This document shows, piece after piece, positions 30,233 to 42,901 of a stretch of 64,000 nt of DNA. This DNA is from Herbaspirillum sp. WKF16 (GTDB lineage: Bacteria > Pseudomonadota > Gammaproteobacteria > Burkholderiales > Burkholderiaceae_D): the NCBI RefSeq assembly GCF_028993615.1, contig NZ_CP118632.1, positions 3,224,001-3,288,000 of the forward strand, in the 5' to 3' direction. Under the pieces are notes generated by a model. That model made no database searches, had not been told where the DNA came from, and saw only the letters and a list, made by a program, of their open reading frames with translations. Each line of letters opens with the position of its first letter. Position 1 is the first letter of the stretch. Position numbers and translations under genes: made by a program.

Positions 30233-31066
30233 TCACTGGAAGCCGGCGATCGGCGTGAGTTTCTTCTCGCGCGGGATATTGAACTTGGTCTTGGGACCGA
30301 ACCACTTGGTCCACAGCGCATCGATCTCGCCGGCTTTCTCCAGCTTCACCAGCGCTTCGTTGACGGCGGCCAGCAAGGTCGGCTCGCCCTTCCTGACGCC
30401 CATGGCGGTCGGCTCCCAGGCCAGCGCGCCCTCGACGAACCTGAAGCGGCCCGCCGATTCGCTGACGAAACGAATGCCGGAAGGCATCGAAATGGCCAGC
30501 GCGTCGACCTTCTCCTGGGCCAGCGCCAGGAAGGCGCCCGGCGTATCGGGGAAGGTCAGCATCGAGGCGCGCGGCAGCATGCGGCGCACCGCCTGCTCCG
30601 GCGTCGAGCTGCGGTTGGCGCTGATGCGCTTGTCGGCGAGGTCGGTCACCAGGTTGAAGCCGGCGTCGGCGCGCACGATCAGCTTGATCGGGTTCTGGTA
30701 ATGGGAGGCGGTGTAATCGATCTGCTGCGCGCGCTCGCGGGTGAAGCCCAGCGCCGCCACCAGCAGGTCGGCATGCCCTTGCAGCAAGGCCGGTATGCGC
30801 GCCTCCACGGTGACGCTGCGGTGCTCCATGCTCACGCCGATCTCGCGCGCCACCGCGGCGCACATGTCGACGTCGAAGCCGACGATCTGGCGGCTTTGGG
30901 GATCGGGGAAACCCAGCGGTTCGTTGTTGGCCAGGGTGGCGCAGACCAGCGTGCCGCGCGCCTTGATGTCGGCGAGCCGGTCGGCATGCGCCGCCGAGGA
31001 AATGCACAGCAAGGACGCGGCAGCCGCCACGCCGATGCCGATCTTCCTGATGCGCCGCAAAATCAT
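30233..31066 (-). CDS. Orphan periplasmic amino-acid-binding protein (SBP family 3)
   Basis: 277 residues with a signal peptide (IGVAAAASLLCISSAAHA). The mature protein reads RLADIKARGTLVCATLANNEPLG and GFDVDMCAAVAREIG, then ALGFTRERAQQIDYTASHYQ, the signature of polar amino-acid binding proteins. It should bind an amino acid or opine in the periplasm. No permease or ATPase gene of the HisMQ type is adjacent, so it must share a transporter encoded elsewhere. The start at 31066 begins the basic n-region MILRRIRK. Confidence 0.87.
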   Translation of the reverse strand: MILRRIRKIGIGVAAAASLLCISSAAHADRLADIKARGTLVCATLANNEPLGFPDPQSRQIVGFDVDMCAAVAREIGVSMEHRSVTVEARIPALLQGHADLLVAALGFTRERAQQIDYTASHYQNPIKLIVRADAGFNLVTDLADKRISANRSSTPEQAVRRMLPRASMLTFPDTPGAFLALAQEKVDALAISMPSGIRFVSESAGRFRFVEGALAWEPTAMGVRKGEPTLLAAVNEALVKLEKAGEIDALWTKWFGPKTKFNIPREKKLTPIAGFQ

Positions 31067-31167
31067 TTTGATCCTTTTTCCTGATGCTGCCGTCGATGGA
31101 TGACCGAGCATAGCCTGAAACAAAGCCGCGTGTCACTTACCATGCGAATCTCGCCATGGCGCGGGCG

Positions 31168-31193
31168 AAAAAAAAGCGCATCCGGCGATGCGC
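31168..31193 (-). terminator. Terminator of the liv operon
   Basis: On the minus strand GCGCATC-GCCG-GATGCGC is followed by eight T residues. It is about 25 bases after the livF stop codon. Confidence 0.9.
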
Positions 31194-31217
31194 TTCTTCT
31201 CCGTGCGTCCACGCGCA

Positions 31218-31921
31218 TCAGCCGTGCCCGAGGTATGCCTTGCGCACGTCGCTGTTGGCCAGCAGGTTGGCGCCGGTATCGGACAGCACCACGTGGCCGT
31301 TCTCCAGCACGTAGCCGCGGTCGGCCACGCCCAGCGCCTTGTTGGCGTTCTGCTCGACCAGGAACACCGTCACGCCGCTCTCGCGGATGGTGCGGATGAT
31401 GTCGAAGATCTGCGCGATCACCAGCGGCGCCAGGCCCAGGGTCGGCTCGTCCAGCAGCAGCAGGCGCGGACGGCTCATCAGCGCGCGCCCGATGGCCAGC
31501 ATCTGTTGCTCGCCGCCGGACATGGTGCCGGCGCGCTGCGCCGCGCGTTCCTTCAGGCGCGGGAACAGGCCGAAGACGTGTTCGATGCCCTGCTCGATGG
31601 CGTCGTTGGTGGCGAAGAAGGCGCCCATCTTGAGGTTCTCCAGCACCGTCAGGCTGGGGAACACGCGCCGGCCCTCGGGCGAGATCGCCAGGCCGCGGCG
31701 CATGATCTCGTGCGTGGGCAGCTTGGTGATCTCCTCGCCTTCGAACAGGATGCGGCCGGAGGAAGCGCGCGGGCGACCGCACAGCGTCATCAGCAGCGTG
31801 GTCTTGCCGGCGCCGTTGGCGCCGATCAGGGTGACGATCTCGCCCTTCTCCACGTTCAGGGACACGCCATGCAGCGCTTCGATGGCGCCGTAGTGGGTAT
31901 GCACCTTGTCAAACTGCAGCA

Positions 31922-31925
<4 letters not shown>
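31218..31925 (-). CDS. livF: Branched-chain amino acid ABC transporter ATPase LivF
   Basis: 235 residues. The Walker A is GANGAGKTT, the signature is MSGGEQQML and the Walker B is LLLLDEPTLGLAP. MLQFDKVHTHYGAIEALHGVSL is typical of LivF. Its start overlaps the livG stop codon (ATGA). It energises branched-chain amino acid uptake together with LivG at the inner membrane. It is the last gene of livJHMGF. Confidence 0.95.
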
Positions 31926-33924
<1,999 letters not shown>

Positions 33925-33967
33925 GCCTCCTTGAATATGTCGTAGTCCCGTCGCGCGCCGCGCGAGG

Positions 33968-34894
33968 TCACACCTTCTCGACGTCGGGCTTGCCCAGCAA
34001 GCCGGTCGGACGGAACAGCAGGATCAGCACCAGCAGGCCGAAGGACACCACGTCCTTGTACTCCGACGGCAGGTAGCCCGCCGCGAAGGTCTCGGCCAGG
34101 CCCAGCAGCACGCCGCCCAGCATGGCGCCGGGGATGCTGCCGATGCCCCCCAGCACCGCCGCGGTGAAGGCCTTGATGCCGGCGATGAAGCCGATGTAGG
34201 GATTGAGCTTGCCGATGGTCAGCGCGATCAGCACGCCGCCCACCGCCGCCAGCATCGCGCCCAGCACGAAGGTGAAGGAAATCACGCGGTTGGTGTCGAT
34301 GCCCAGCAGGTTGGCCATGCCCATGTCCTCGGCGCAGGCGCGGCAGGCGCGGCCCATGCGCGAGCGCGCGATGAACAGCGTGAGCGCGATCATCAGCAGC
34401 AGCGTGACGCCGACGATCACCATGCGCGAATACGGCACGGTGACGGTGAAGTCGCCGCCCATGGTGAATTCGAGCGCGCCCGAGATCAGCACCGGCACCG
34501 ACATGTCGCGCGCGCCCTGCCCGATCTGGACATAGTTCTGCAGGAAGATGGACATGCCGATGGCCGAGATCAGCGGCACCAGGCGCGGCCCGCCGCGCAG
34601 CGGCCGATAGGCCACGCGCTCCACCGTCCAGCCGTACAGGCCGGTCACCAGCACCGACACCACCAGCGCGCCGCCCAGCAGCAGCGGCAGCGGATAGCCG
34701 GACTGCACGCCGATCGCCGTCAGGGTGACCAGGCCGACATAGGAGGCGATCATGTAGATCTCGCCGTGGGCGAAATTGATCATGCCGATGATCCCGTAGA
34801 CCATCGTGTAACCGATGGCGATCAGCGCGTAGATCGCGCCCAGCGAGAGCCCGTTGACGAGCTGCTGGGTCAGTTGTGGGAGCAATTCATTCAT
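33968..34894 (-). CDS. livH: Branched-chain amino acid ABC transporter permease LivH
   Basis: 308 residues, all hydrophobic helices. [20 protein letters not shown] followed by [14 protein letters not shown] is the LivH hallmark, and [20 protein letters not shown] is the ATPase-contact loop. It forms the inner-membrane pore with LivM. It is separated from livJ by a hairpin that may reduce its expression relative to the binding protein. Confidence 0.95.
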   Translation of the reverse strand: MNELLPQLTQQLVNGLSLGAIYALIAIGYTMVYGIIGMINFAHGEIYMIASYVGLVTLTAIGVQSGYPLPLLLGGALVVSVLVTGLYGWTVERVAYRPLRGGPRLVPLISAIGMSIFLQNYVQIGQGARDMSVPVLISGALEFTMGGDFTVTVPYSRMVIVGVTLLLMIALTLFIARSRMGRACRACAEDMGMANLLGIDTNRVISFTFVLGAMLAAVGGVLIALTIGKLNPYIGFIAGIKAFTAAVLGGIGSIPGAMLGGVLLGLAETFAAGYLPSEYKDVVSFGLLVLILLFRPTGLLGKPDVEKV

Positions 34895-34917
34895 AAGAGA
34901 GGACTACCAGATGTGGA

Positions 34918-34948
34918 AATGCCCCACTCATACAGCAATGGGGCATTT
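34918..34948 (-). promoter_or_regulatory. Intercistronic hairpin between livJ and livH
   Basis: AAATGCCCC and GGGGCATTT form a 9-bp stem with a 13-base loop. It lacks a long T tract in either direction, so it is more likely an attenuator or 3-prime mRNA stabiliser than a full terminator. Such hairpins raise binding-protein levels above those of the permeases. Confidence 0.65.
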
Positions 34949-34993
34949 CGCGGTTTGACGTCAGGTCAGACGATCGCGCCGACGAGGCGCTAA

Positions 34994-36115
34994 TTACTTC
35001 GCCTCGGTCTTGGTGGCATCCTTGTGCCAGGTGAAGACGACGAACTTGAACGCCTTCAGGTCGCCCTTCTTGTCGTATTCGACGGTGCCGATCGGGGTCT
35101 TGAAGCTGTTGGCGTGGATGTAGGCGGCAACCTTGTCCGGATCGGTGGACTTGGAACCGGCGATGGCGTCGGCGATGATCTTCACGCCCGAGTAGGCCGG
35201 CATCTGGAACGGGCCGTTCGGATCGCGCTTCTGCGCGGTGAAGGCCTTCACCAGCGCGGCGTTGGCCGGATCGGCGGCGAAGTCGGCCGGCAGCGTCACC
35301 AGCATGCCTTCGGAAGCGGGACCGGCGATGGCGGTGATGTCCTTGTTGCCCACGCCTTCAGGGCCCATGAACACGGCCTTGACGCCCTGCTCGCGCGCCT
35401 GGCGCATGATCAGGCCCATTTCGGGGTGATAGCCGCCGAAGTAGACGAAGTCCACGCCCTGGGACTTGAGCTTGGTGATGATGGCGGAGTAGTCGCTGTC
35501 GCCGGCGTTGATGCCTTCAAACACGACCACCGGTACCTTGGCCGCGTCCAGCGCCGACTTCACCGAAGAAGCCACGCCCTGGCCGTAGGACTGCTTGTCG
35601 TGCAGCACGGCGACCTTCTTGGGCTTGAGCTTCTCGATCACGTAGCGGGCGGCGGCGGGACCTTGCTGGTCGTCGCGGCCGATGGTGCGGAAGATGTACT
35701 TGTGCGGCTTGGCTTCGGTCAGCTGCGGCGCGGTCGCCGACGGGGTGATCATCACCACGCCTTCGTTTTCATAGATGTCGGAGGCCGGGATGGTGGAACC
35801 CGAGCACACGTGGCCGATCACGTACTTGATGCCCTGGCTGACGATCTTGTTGGCCACGGCCACGGCTTGCTTGGGCTCGCAGGCGTCGTCCATCAGTACG
35901 ACTTCGAACTTGTTGCCGTTGGCGCCGCCGGCGGCATTGATCTGTTCCACGGCGGTCAGGGCGCCGGCCTTGACCATATCGCCGTACTGGGCGACGGCGC
36001 CGGTCATCGGGCCGGCGATCGCGATCTTGACGGTTTCGGCGTGTGCGGCGCCCGCGAAGGCGGCAACTGCGGCGGTGGCCAGGGCGATCTTGCTCAGACG
36101 GATTGCGGATTTCAT
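34994..36115 (-). CDS. livJ: Branched-chain amino acid binding protein LivJ/LivK
   Basis: 373 residues. A signal peptide (LATAAVAAFAGAAHA) precedes ETVKIAIAGPMTGAVAQYGD, the classic N-terminus of Leu/Ile/Val binding proteins. The disulfide Cys pair is in MDDACEPKQA and GHVCSGSTIPAS. It captures branched-chain amino acids in the periplasm for LivHMGF. GGAGGAAACGTC before the ATG at 36115 is a strong ribosome site, so that start is chosen over one five codons upstream. Confidence 0.95.
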   Translation of the reverse strand: MKSAIRLSKIALATAAVAAFAGAAHAETVKIAIAGPMTGAVAQYGDMVKAGALTAVEQINAAGGANGNKFEVVLMDDACEPKQAVAVANKIVSQGIKYVIGHVCSGSTIPASDIYENEGVVMITPSATAPQLTEAKPHKYIFRTIGRDDQQGPAAARYVIEKLKPKKVAVLHDKQSYGQGVASSVKSALDAAKVPVVVFEGINAGDSDYSAIITKLKSQGVDFVYFGGYHPEMGLIMRQAREQGVKAVFMGPEGVGNKDITAIAGPASEGMLVTLPADFAADPANAALVKAFTAQKRDPNGPFQMPAYSGVKIIADAIAGSKSTDPDKVAAYIHANSFKTPIGTVEYDKKGDLKAFKFVVFTWHKDATKTEAK

Positions 36116-36240
36116 TGACGTTTCCTCCATGAAGTATTCGTTTCAAAGAGCGCTGCCGGAGATGAAAAAAGGCAGGCGCACGTTGGGCTCCGGTTCTCTG
36201 GCCCCGATTTTTTTCGGGTCCGGCCGGCGCATGGGGGCAG

Positions 36241-36268
36241 AGTGTAACACCACCGTCACATACACCAA
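36241..36268 (-). promoter_or_regulatory. Predicted sigma-70 promoter of the liv operon
   Basis: On the minus strand TTGGTG and TACACT are separated by 16 bases, giving a leader of about 120 bases before livJ. The rest of the 36116-36547 gap contains AT-rich DNA with poly-T runs and no gene I can support. Confidence 0.4.
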
Positions 36269-36547
36269 ATTTTTTTTGAGAAAACAGCATATATCGTCAT
36301 TTCTGCCCTCTCAAATTTCATTTCCCGCACGTTTTGACCTGTTTTTCTTCCGTTTCAAAAATTTCTTGCTGATTCGCACTGCACAAATCGCCGCCTCGCG
36401 TGATCGCTCGCAAACGCAGGCCGCGCGCGGCTTTGCGCGGTAAATTGCAGCGCCGCTGGCAAGCCCGCGCGCACGCCATTTAAAATAGGCGCCCGCCCTG
36501 CCCTGCGGATGCCCCGCAGGACCTGCCGGCGTACAAGCACATACCCG

Positions 36548-37351
36548 ATGCGTTTTACCTCCGTTTCGCCGATTGCTCTTTTGGCCCCGCAGCGGGCCGC
36601 CTGCGCATGGCTGGCCGCCGCACTGCTCGGCGTGCTCGGCGGCGCCCCTGCCGCGGCCGCCGAGATCAGGCAATACCAGTACCACCAGACCTTCATCAGC
36701 GCCTGCCGCGCCGATCCGCGCAGCGACGCCATCCGCACCTACTGGAAGGACGCGGCCGGGGTGCCCCTGGGCACCTTCGCGCGGCTCGACGCCATGCTGC
36801 GCGAGCAGGGCCAGGAGCTGCTGTGCGCCACCAACGCCGGCATCTACGACAAGCAACTGCAGCCGCTGGGCCTGTACGTCGAGAACGGCAACGTGCTGCG
36901 CAAGCTCAACACCCGGCAGAACGCCTACGGCAACTTCTACATGCAGCCCAATGGCGTGTTCGTGCTGGGGGCGCGCAACGCCTACATCGTCGAGACCGGG
37001 GACTACGCGGCCGAGGCCGCGCTGTGGGGTTCGACCGCGCGCTACGCCACGCAGTCGGGGCCGCTGATGATGGTGGCCGGAAAGATCAACCCGCGCTTCG
37101 CCCCGGAGTCGCCCAACGCCGTGGTGCGCAACGCCGTCTGCCTGGACGCCGCCGGCATGGTGACGCTGGCCATCGCGCGCAACCCGATCAGTTTCTACGA
37201 CTTCGCCGTATTCCTGCGCGACGAGCTCAAATGCACCGACGCGCTGTATCTCGACGGCAGCATCTCGCGCATGTATCCCACGCTGGAAGCCAACATGGGG
37301 CCTGCGTTCGGGGCGATGATCGCGGTCCTGAAAGGCGCGCCGGCCAAATGA
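36548..37351 (+). CDS. Phosphodiester glycosidase-like (DUF2233/NAGPA) secreted protein
   Basis: 267 residues. An N-terminal signal peptide ends near GAPAAAA (about residue 38). The domain then shows CATNAGIYDKQLQPLGLYV, NGVFVLGARNAYIVETGDY, ATQSGPLMMVAGKIN and LYLDGSISRMY, the conserved blocks of DUF2233 proteins. The family is related to the enzyme that uncovers GlcNAc-1-phosphodiesters; bacterial substrates are uncertain and may be cell-wall or capsule sugars. The start at 36548 begins the signal peptide. No operon partner is evident. Confidence 0.85.
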   Translation: MRFTSVSPIALLAPQRAACAWLAAALLGVLGGAPAAAAEIRQYQYHQTFISACRADPRSDAIRTYWKDAAGVPLGTFARLDAMLREQGQELLCATNAGIYDKQLQPLGLYVENGNVLRKLNTRQNAYGNFYMQPNGVFVLGARNAYIVETGDYAAEAALWGSTARYATQSGPLMMVAGKINPRFAPESPNAVVRNAVCLDAAGMVTLAIARNPISFYDFAVFLRDELKCTDALYLDGSISRMYPTLEANMGPAFGAMIAVLKGAPAK

Positions 37352-37360
37352 ACGGCGGGC

Positions 37361-37440
37361 AAAAAAAAGCCCGCAGCATAAATATCCGCGGGCAAGTTCC
37401 CTATCAAGAGGGAGGTTGAAGGAACAGTTCAACCACTTGT
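37361..37440 (-). ncRNA. Candidate minus-strand small RNA with three stem-loops
   Basis: On the minus strand a GGTTGAA-TTCAACC hairpin (37414-37434) abuts a TCCCT-AGGGA hairpin (37398-37413). A terminator stem GCCCGC-GCGGGC (37369-37393) then leads into eight T residues. The junction contains CCTCCC, complementary to Shine-Dalgarno sequence. The nearest upstream minus-strand gene already has its own terminator at 37589, so this end needs another transcript. No convincing promoter was seen; TTGTCA at 37477-37482 is a weak -35 candidate. The upstream boundary is a guess. Confidence 0.4.
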
Positions 37441-37584
37441 AGGAGTCAGGGGCCGGAAAAAAAGTTCGGCAAGATTTGACAACACTTTTCCCTCGCATCC
37501 CTCCCGCCATGGCAGCCCGTGCGCAAGCGCGGCAATAGGGCCGCGATGCCACGCCGCGCTCGCGTCCCCTTTCGGCTTCCAATG

Positions 37585-37616
37585 AAAAGCGCCGCAACGG
37601 AAATCCGTTGCGGCGC
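37585..37616 (-). terminator. Terminator of the lipoprotein gene
   Basis: CGCCGCAACGGA and TCCGTTGCGGCG form a 12-bp perfect stem. On the minus strand it is followed by TTTTC, about 70 bases after the lipoprotein stop codon. Apart from this and the candidate RNA, the 37352-37688 gap holds nothing I can support. Confidence 0.75.
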
Positions 37617-37688
37617 ATGCAGTGCTGTTCCCACTGCGGTATTGCTGTGCGGCTGTCGCCGTTCTTTTTTAAAGCGATGCCAAGCTGC

Positions 37689-37967
37689 TTACGGCTTCTT
37701 GTCGCCGCCCGCGGTATCGCCCGAGGCCGGCGGCGTAGCCGGTGCGGCCGGGGCCGACGAGTCGGCCGGGGGCGCTGCCGAAGGAGCGGCCGGCGCGGCC
37801 GAGGTGCTGCCAGAATCAGCCGGGGCCGGAGTCGGCGATGCCGGTGCGGCCGGCGAACTTGCCGGGGGAGTGGCTGCGGGCGTAGCCGGGGCTTCGTCGC
37901 GCTTGTTGCAGCCTGCGAGAACAGCGGTGAATACGGCGGCAGCCAAGAGGGTGTGGCGAATCAGCAT
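37689..37967 (-). CDS. Pro/Ala-rich small lipoprotein
   Basis: 92 residues. The signal peptide MLIRHTLLAAAVFTAVLAGC ends in a lipobox (L-A-G-C20), so Cys20 is the predicted lipidated residue. The mature part is almost entirely Pro, Ala, Ser and Thr in low-complexity runs, ending GGDKKP. It is probably a disordered tether or spacer on the inner face of the outer membrane. The repeats make its length likely to vary among strains. No function can be assigned. Confidence 0.8.
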   Translation of the reverse strand: MLIRHTLLAAAVFTAVLAGCNKRDEAPATPAATPPASSPAAPASPTPAPADSGSTSAAPAAPSAAPPADSSAPAAPATPPASGDTAGGDKKP

Positions 37968-38166
37968 GTTTTGCCTCCAAAGGTTGTTGATCGGATTTGC
38001 CGAAAATCATAGGTTTGCCGAGATTCGACTACTTCTGGAGACAAATTATTCCCGTTTCGCTTGCCGCAGACTGTCAGAAAACAACGCATATTCATGTCAG
38101 CCATCCGTCGAAACATTGCCCTGACAACAACTCCAGGCACTTGAAAAAGCCGTATCATCGCCAACT

Positions 38167-39021
38167 ATGACCTCCATCGCCGCCCGCACCCCGCGCTTGC
38201 CCGCCCCGCTTTCCTGCCTGGCCTTGCTGGGCGCCCTCTTCCTGCCCCCTTCGGCCCGCGCCGACATCATTCCGGTGTCGGCCGCGCAGTGCGCCGACAT
38301 GAAGGCGCGCCAGGTGATCACCGCCGCCAATCCGGTGCCCTGCGCGCGGCTGGCCACGGTCAGCTTCGACTACACCGATTTCGACGGCGCCGTGCGCCGC
38401 GGCTCGGTGGTGGTGCTGGATGCGGTGGCGCCGCAGGTGGAGTCGCTGTTCGGCGAACTGCTGCTGCGCTCGGTGCCGCTGGCCGGCGCCGTGCCGCTGG
38501 AGCATTTCGACGGCGACGACAGGAAATCGATGGCGGCCAACAATACCTCCGCCTTCAACGGCCGCCCGATGACCGGCGGCGGCGGCTGGTCCAAGCATGC
38601 CTATGGCGCGGCGATCGACATCAACCCCTTGCAGAATCCCTATGTGAGCCAGGCCGGCAGCGCCCGCCAGGAAGTATTGCCGCCGGCGGCAGCGCCTGAA
38701 TTCCTGCAGCGCGCGCCGGTGAAGCCCGGCATGGCCGAAGACCTGGTCGGCGTGTTCTACGACCACGGCTTCCTGGTCTGGGGCGGCAACTGGAAGCAAC
38801 CGATCGACTACCAGCACTTCGAGATCGGCAGCCGCAACTTCATCGGCAAGCTGGCCGCGCTGCCCAGGCGCGAGGCGCGCGCCGAATTCGAGCGCTACGT
38901 GACGCGCTATCGCAGCTGCGCCCACCGGGGCGCGCAAGCGGCGGCAACCGTCGAGGGCGATGACGACGCGCCGGAAGACACCGCCCTGCGCGAGAGCTGC
39001 GCGGCGCGCCTGCGCAAGTAA
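38167..39021 (+). CDS. M15-family (VanY/D-Ala-D-Ala carboxypeptidase-like) peptidase
   Basis: 284 residues with a signal peptide ending at about residue 32 (PPSARA). Zinc ligands of family M15 are visible as H144-x6-D151 in SKHAYGAAIDIN and H217 in DYQHFEIG. A catalytic acid would lie before H217 (YQHFE region). The family cleaves peptidoglycan stem peptides in the periplasm. The C-terminal 40 residues are charged and not conserved in the fold. The gene stands alone, divergent from the lipoprotein gene. Confidence 0.87.
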   Translation: MTSIAARTPRLPAPLSCLALLGALFLPPSARADIIPVSAAQCADMKARQVITAANPVPCARLATVSFDYTDFDGAVRRGSVVVLDAVAPQVESLFGELLLRSVPLAGAVPLEHFDGDDRKSMAANNTSAFNGRPMTGGGGWSKHAYGAAIDINPLQNPYVSQAGSARQEVLPPAAAPEFLQRAPVKPGMAEDLVGVFYDHGFLVWGGNWKQPIDYQHFEIGSRNFIGKLAALPRREARAEFERYVTRYRSCAHRGAQAAATVEGDDDAPEDTALRESCAARLRK

Positions 39022-39188
39022 ATGAAGGCCGGTGTCACGCCGGCGTCATGCTCCGCGCTCCGGCGTAAAGAGCGGTAAGTCTTGGTTAAGAATCGCAGCC
39101 GAAACGTAACGCCCGCCTATACTTCCCCGGCAGTACGAGTCTGGGCCGGCGCGGCCCGGTAGCCCACGCTTTCCTGAGGATGAATCCC

Positions 39189-39377
39189 ATGACGATCAAC
39201 TCCGTCTCTTCCGGCCGCAACGCGGCCGCGCATGTCCCCACGACCCAGCCGGCGAAGAAACCGGCGGTCAACTTCAGCGAACTGATGAATGCCGGGATGG
39301 CAGCCCAGCCGCAGGCAGTCACGCCCGCCAGCGTTGCCGACGCCACCCTGCTCACGCAGACCGGCAAGGTCGCCTGA
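39189..39377 (+). CDS. 62-residue protein of unknown function
   Basis: The peptide starts MTINSVSSGRNAAAHV and contains KKPAVNFSELMNAGMAA, which could be one short helix; it is otherwise Ala/Thr/Pro-rich. GAGGA lies eight bases before the ATG at 39189, better placed than for the Met three codons earlier. A strong terminator follows 30 bases after the stop codon. These signals support a real small gene. No family is recognised and there are no membrane helices. Confidence 0.55.
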   Translation: MTINSVSSGRNAAAHVPTTQPAKKPAVNFSELMNAGMAAQPQAVTPASVADATLLTQTGKVA

Positions 39378-39406
39378 GCGGCGCGGACATCGTCCGCGAA
39401 TGCAAG

Positions 39407-39442
39407 AAAAGCCCGGAGCGTTCGCGCGCTCCGGGCTTTTTT
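39407..39442 (+). terminator. Rho-independent terminator
   Basis: GCCCGGAGCG and CGCTCCGGGC form a 10-bp perfect stem with a TTCGCG loop and six T residues. It closes the 62-residue gene. Confidence 0.9.
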
Positions 39443-39495
39443 CCTTGCTTGCAAAACGCGCTGTATATACTGTGCGCTCCAACAGGAGGAAGCAC

Positions 39496-39966
39496 ATGGA
39501 GCAGCGCAAGGAGGGGTTCGTCATCAGGACGGCGGCGCGGGACGATTTTCCGCAATGGAAGATACTCTGGGACGACTACAACGCCTTCTACGGCCGCTCC
39601 GGTCCCACTGCACTGCCGCCGGAGATCAGCCTGGCCACCTGGACGCGCATCCATGACGCGGCCGAGCCGGTGCATGCGCTGGTGGCCGAAAGCGAAGGCC
39701 GCCTGCTGGGCATCGCCCATTACCTCTATCACCGCAACACCATCCTGCTCGGGCCCACCTGCTACCTGCAGGACCTGTACACCGCCGACGCCGCTCGCGG
39801 CAAGGGCGTGGGCCGCGCGCTGATCGAGGAACTGTACCGCCGCGCCGCCGCCGACGGCGCCGAGCGCGTCTACTGGCACACCCATCACACCAACGCCGCC
39901 GCGCGCCGCCTGTACGACACGGTTGCGCTGGACTCCGGCTTTATTGTCTACCGCAAGGCGCTGTAA
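39496..39966 (+). CDS. GNAT-family N-acetyltransferase
   Basis: 156 residues. The acetyl-CoA site is visible as YLQDLYTADAARGKGVGRALIEELYRRA across about 92-118, with the R/Q-x-x-G-x-G/A loop in RGKGVG. NAAARRLYDTVA is the usual helix after the last strand. The acceptor is unknown. AGGAGGA lies seven bases before the ATG. The gene ends 10 bases from the convergent cysB stop codon. Confidence 0.88.
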   Translation: MEQRKEGFVIRTAARDDFPQWKILWDDYNAFYGRSGPTALPPEISLATWTRIHDAAEPVHALVAESEGRLLGIAHYLYHRNTILLGPTCYLQDLYTADAARGKGVGRALIEELYRRAAADGAERVYWHTHHTNAAARRLYDTVALDSGFIVYRKAL

Positions 39967-39976
39967 GGGCCCGCGC

Positions 39977-40908
39977 TCACTGCTGGGCGTTGGCCTCGTT
40001 CAAGGCGTTGACGATGTCGGCGCGCTTGAGGTCGGGCGCGAACTGCAGGATGAAGTCGTAGGCGTAGCCGCGCAGGTAGGCGCCGCGACGCACCGCCAGG
40101 CGCGCGATGTTGGGCTTGAACAGATGGGCCGCGTTGATCGCCACCAGGTTCTGGTGCTGGCCCTGGTCCACCGCCATCGAGGCCACCAGGCCCACGCCCA
40201 TGCCCAGCGCCACGTATTGCTGGATGACGTCGGAGTCCATCGCGGTCAGCACGATGTCGGGCTCGATGCCGGCCTGGCGGAACGCCTGGTCGATGTGTCC
40301 GCGGCCGGTGAAGCCGACGTCGTAGGTGATCAGCGGCCAGGTCGCGAGGTCTTCCAGGCCGACCTGCTCCAACCCCAGGAGCGGATGCCCTTGCGGCACC
40401 ACCAGCACGTGGCTCCAGGTATAACAGGGGAAGGACACCAGTTCCTTGAACTGCGACAGGCCCTCGGTGGCGATGCCGATATCGGCCTTGCCCGAGATCA
40501 CCCATTCGGCGATGTGTTCCGGCGCGCTCTGCTGCAGGGCGATGCGCACCTGCGGGAAGGCGTCGCGGAAGGCCTGCACCACGCGCGGCAGCACGTAGCG
40601 CGCCTGCGTGTGGGTAGTGGCGATGGACAGCGTGCCGCTCTCCTCGCCGGCGTACTCCTTGCTGGCGCGGCGCAGGTTCTCCGCCTCCAGCAACAGGCGC
40701 TCGACGATGCCGAGGATGCCCTTGCCGGGCTCGGTCAGGCCGGTCAGGCGCTTGCCGTTGCGCTCGAAGATTTCCACGCCCAGCTCTTCCTCCAGCTCGC
40801 GGATCTGGCGCGACACGCCGGGCTGCGAGGTGAAGAGCACGTTGGCCACTTCGGTCAGGTTGAAGCCGCAGCGCGCGGCTTCGCGGATGGATCGCAATTG
40901 CTGGAAGT

Positions 40909-40912
<4 letters not shown>
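39977..40912 (-). CDS. cysB: CysB-family LysR regulator of sulfur assimilation
   Basis: 311 residues. The HTH reads [20 protein letters not shown] and [20 protein letters not shown], identical in style to CysB/Cbl. The ligand domain has [14 protein letters not shown] and [12 protein letters not shown], where Thr residues bind sulfate or acetylserine. CysB activates sulfate and sulfonate uptake genes when N-acetylserine accumulates. The start overlaps the cysA stop codon by four bases, so it is the last gene of cysTWA-cysB. Confidence 0.94.
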
Positions 40913-41997
<1,085 letters not shown>

Positions 41998-42009
41998 GTG
42001 CTACTCCTG

Positions 42010-42900
42010 TTATTCGTTCTCGGAGACGGCCAGCTGCTTGTGCAGGCGCCACTCGATGAGGCTCTTGATCGCCAGCGTCACCAGCGCCAGGAAGGCCAGC
42101 AGCGACGCCACGGCGAAGGCGCCGGTGATGTTAAATTCGTTGTAGAGGATCTCGACTTGCAGCGGAATCGTGTTGGTCTCGCCGCGGATGTGGCCGGAGA
42201 CCACCGACACCGCGCCGAACTCGCCCATGGCGCGGGCATTGCACAGGATCACGCCGTACAGCAGGCCCCACTTGATGTTGGGCAGGGTCACGTGCCAGAA
42301 GGTGCGCCAGCCGGAGGCGCCCAGCACCAGCGCGGCTTCCTCCTCCTCGCTGCCTTGCGACTGCATCAGCGGGATCAGCTCGCGCGCCACGAAGGGGAAG
42401 GTCACGAACACGGTGGCCAGCACGATGCCCGGCACCGCGAACAGGATCTTGATGTCGTGCTCGCGCAGCCAGGGGCCGAAGTAGCCCTGCAGGCCGAACA
42501 GCAATACGTAGATCAGGCCGGAGATCACCGGCGACACCGAGAACGGCAGGTCGATCAGCGTGAGCAGCAGGTTCTTGCCGCGGAACTCGAACTTGGCGAT
42601 GGCCCAGGCCGCCGCCACGCCGAACACCAGGTTCAGGGGCACGGCGATGGCCGCCGTCAGCAGCGTCAGCTTGATGGCCGACCAGGCGTCGGGTTCGACG
42701 ATGGAAGCCACGTAGACGTCCCAGCCCTTCTTGAGCGCCTCGTAGAACACCGCCACCAGCGGCACGAACAGGAACAGCGTCAGGAAGGCCAGCGCGATGC
42801 CCACCAGCGCCACGCGCACCCACAAGGGTTCCAGCGTGGCGGAGGGAGTCAGCGGCGGTTCGCCGCGGCCGGCGAAATTGGCAGAGGGAGCGCCACTCAT
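42010..42900 (-). CDS. cysW: Sulfate ABC transporter permease CysW
   Basis: 296 residues, six membrane helices. The ATPase-coupling loop reads [20 protein letters not shown], and [20 protein letters not shown] is diagnostic of CysW. It pairs with CysT in the inner membrane. The start lies directly after the cysT stop codon. Confidence 0.95.
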   Translation of the reverse strand: MSGAPSANFAGRGEPPLTPSATLEPLWVRVALVGIALAFLTLFLFVPLVAVFYEALKKGWDVYVASIVEPDAWSAIKLTLLTAAIAVPLNLVFGVAAAWAIAKFEFRGKNLLLTLIDLPFSVSPVISGLIYVLLFGLQGYFGPWLREHDIKILFAVPGIVLATVFVTFPFVARELIPLMQSQGSEEEEAALVLGASGWRTFWHVTLPNIKWGLLYGVILCNARAMGEFGAVSVVSGHIRGETNTIPLQVEILYNEFNITGAFAVASLLAFLALVTLAIKSLIEWRLHKQLAVSENE

Positions 42901-42901
42901 G

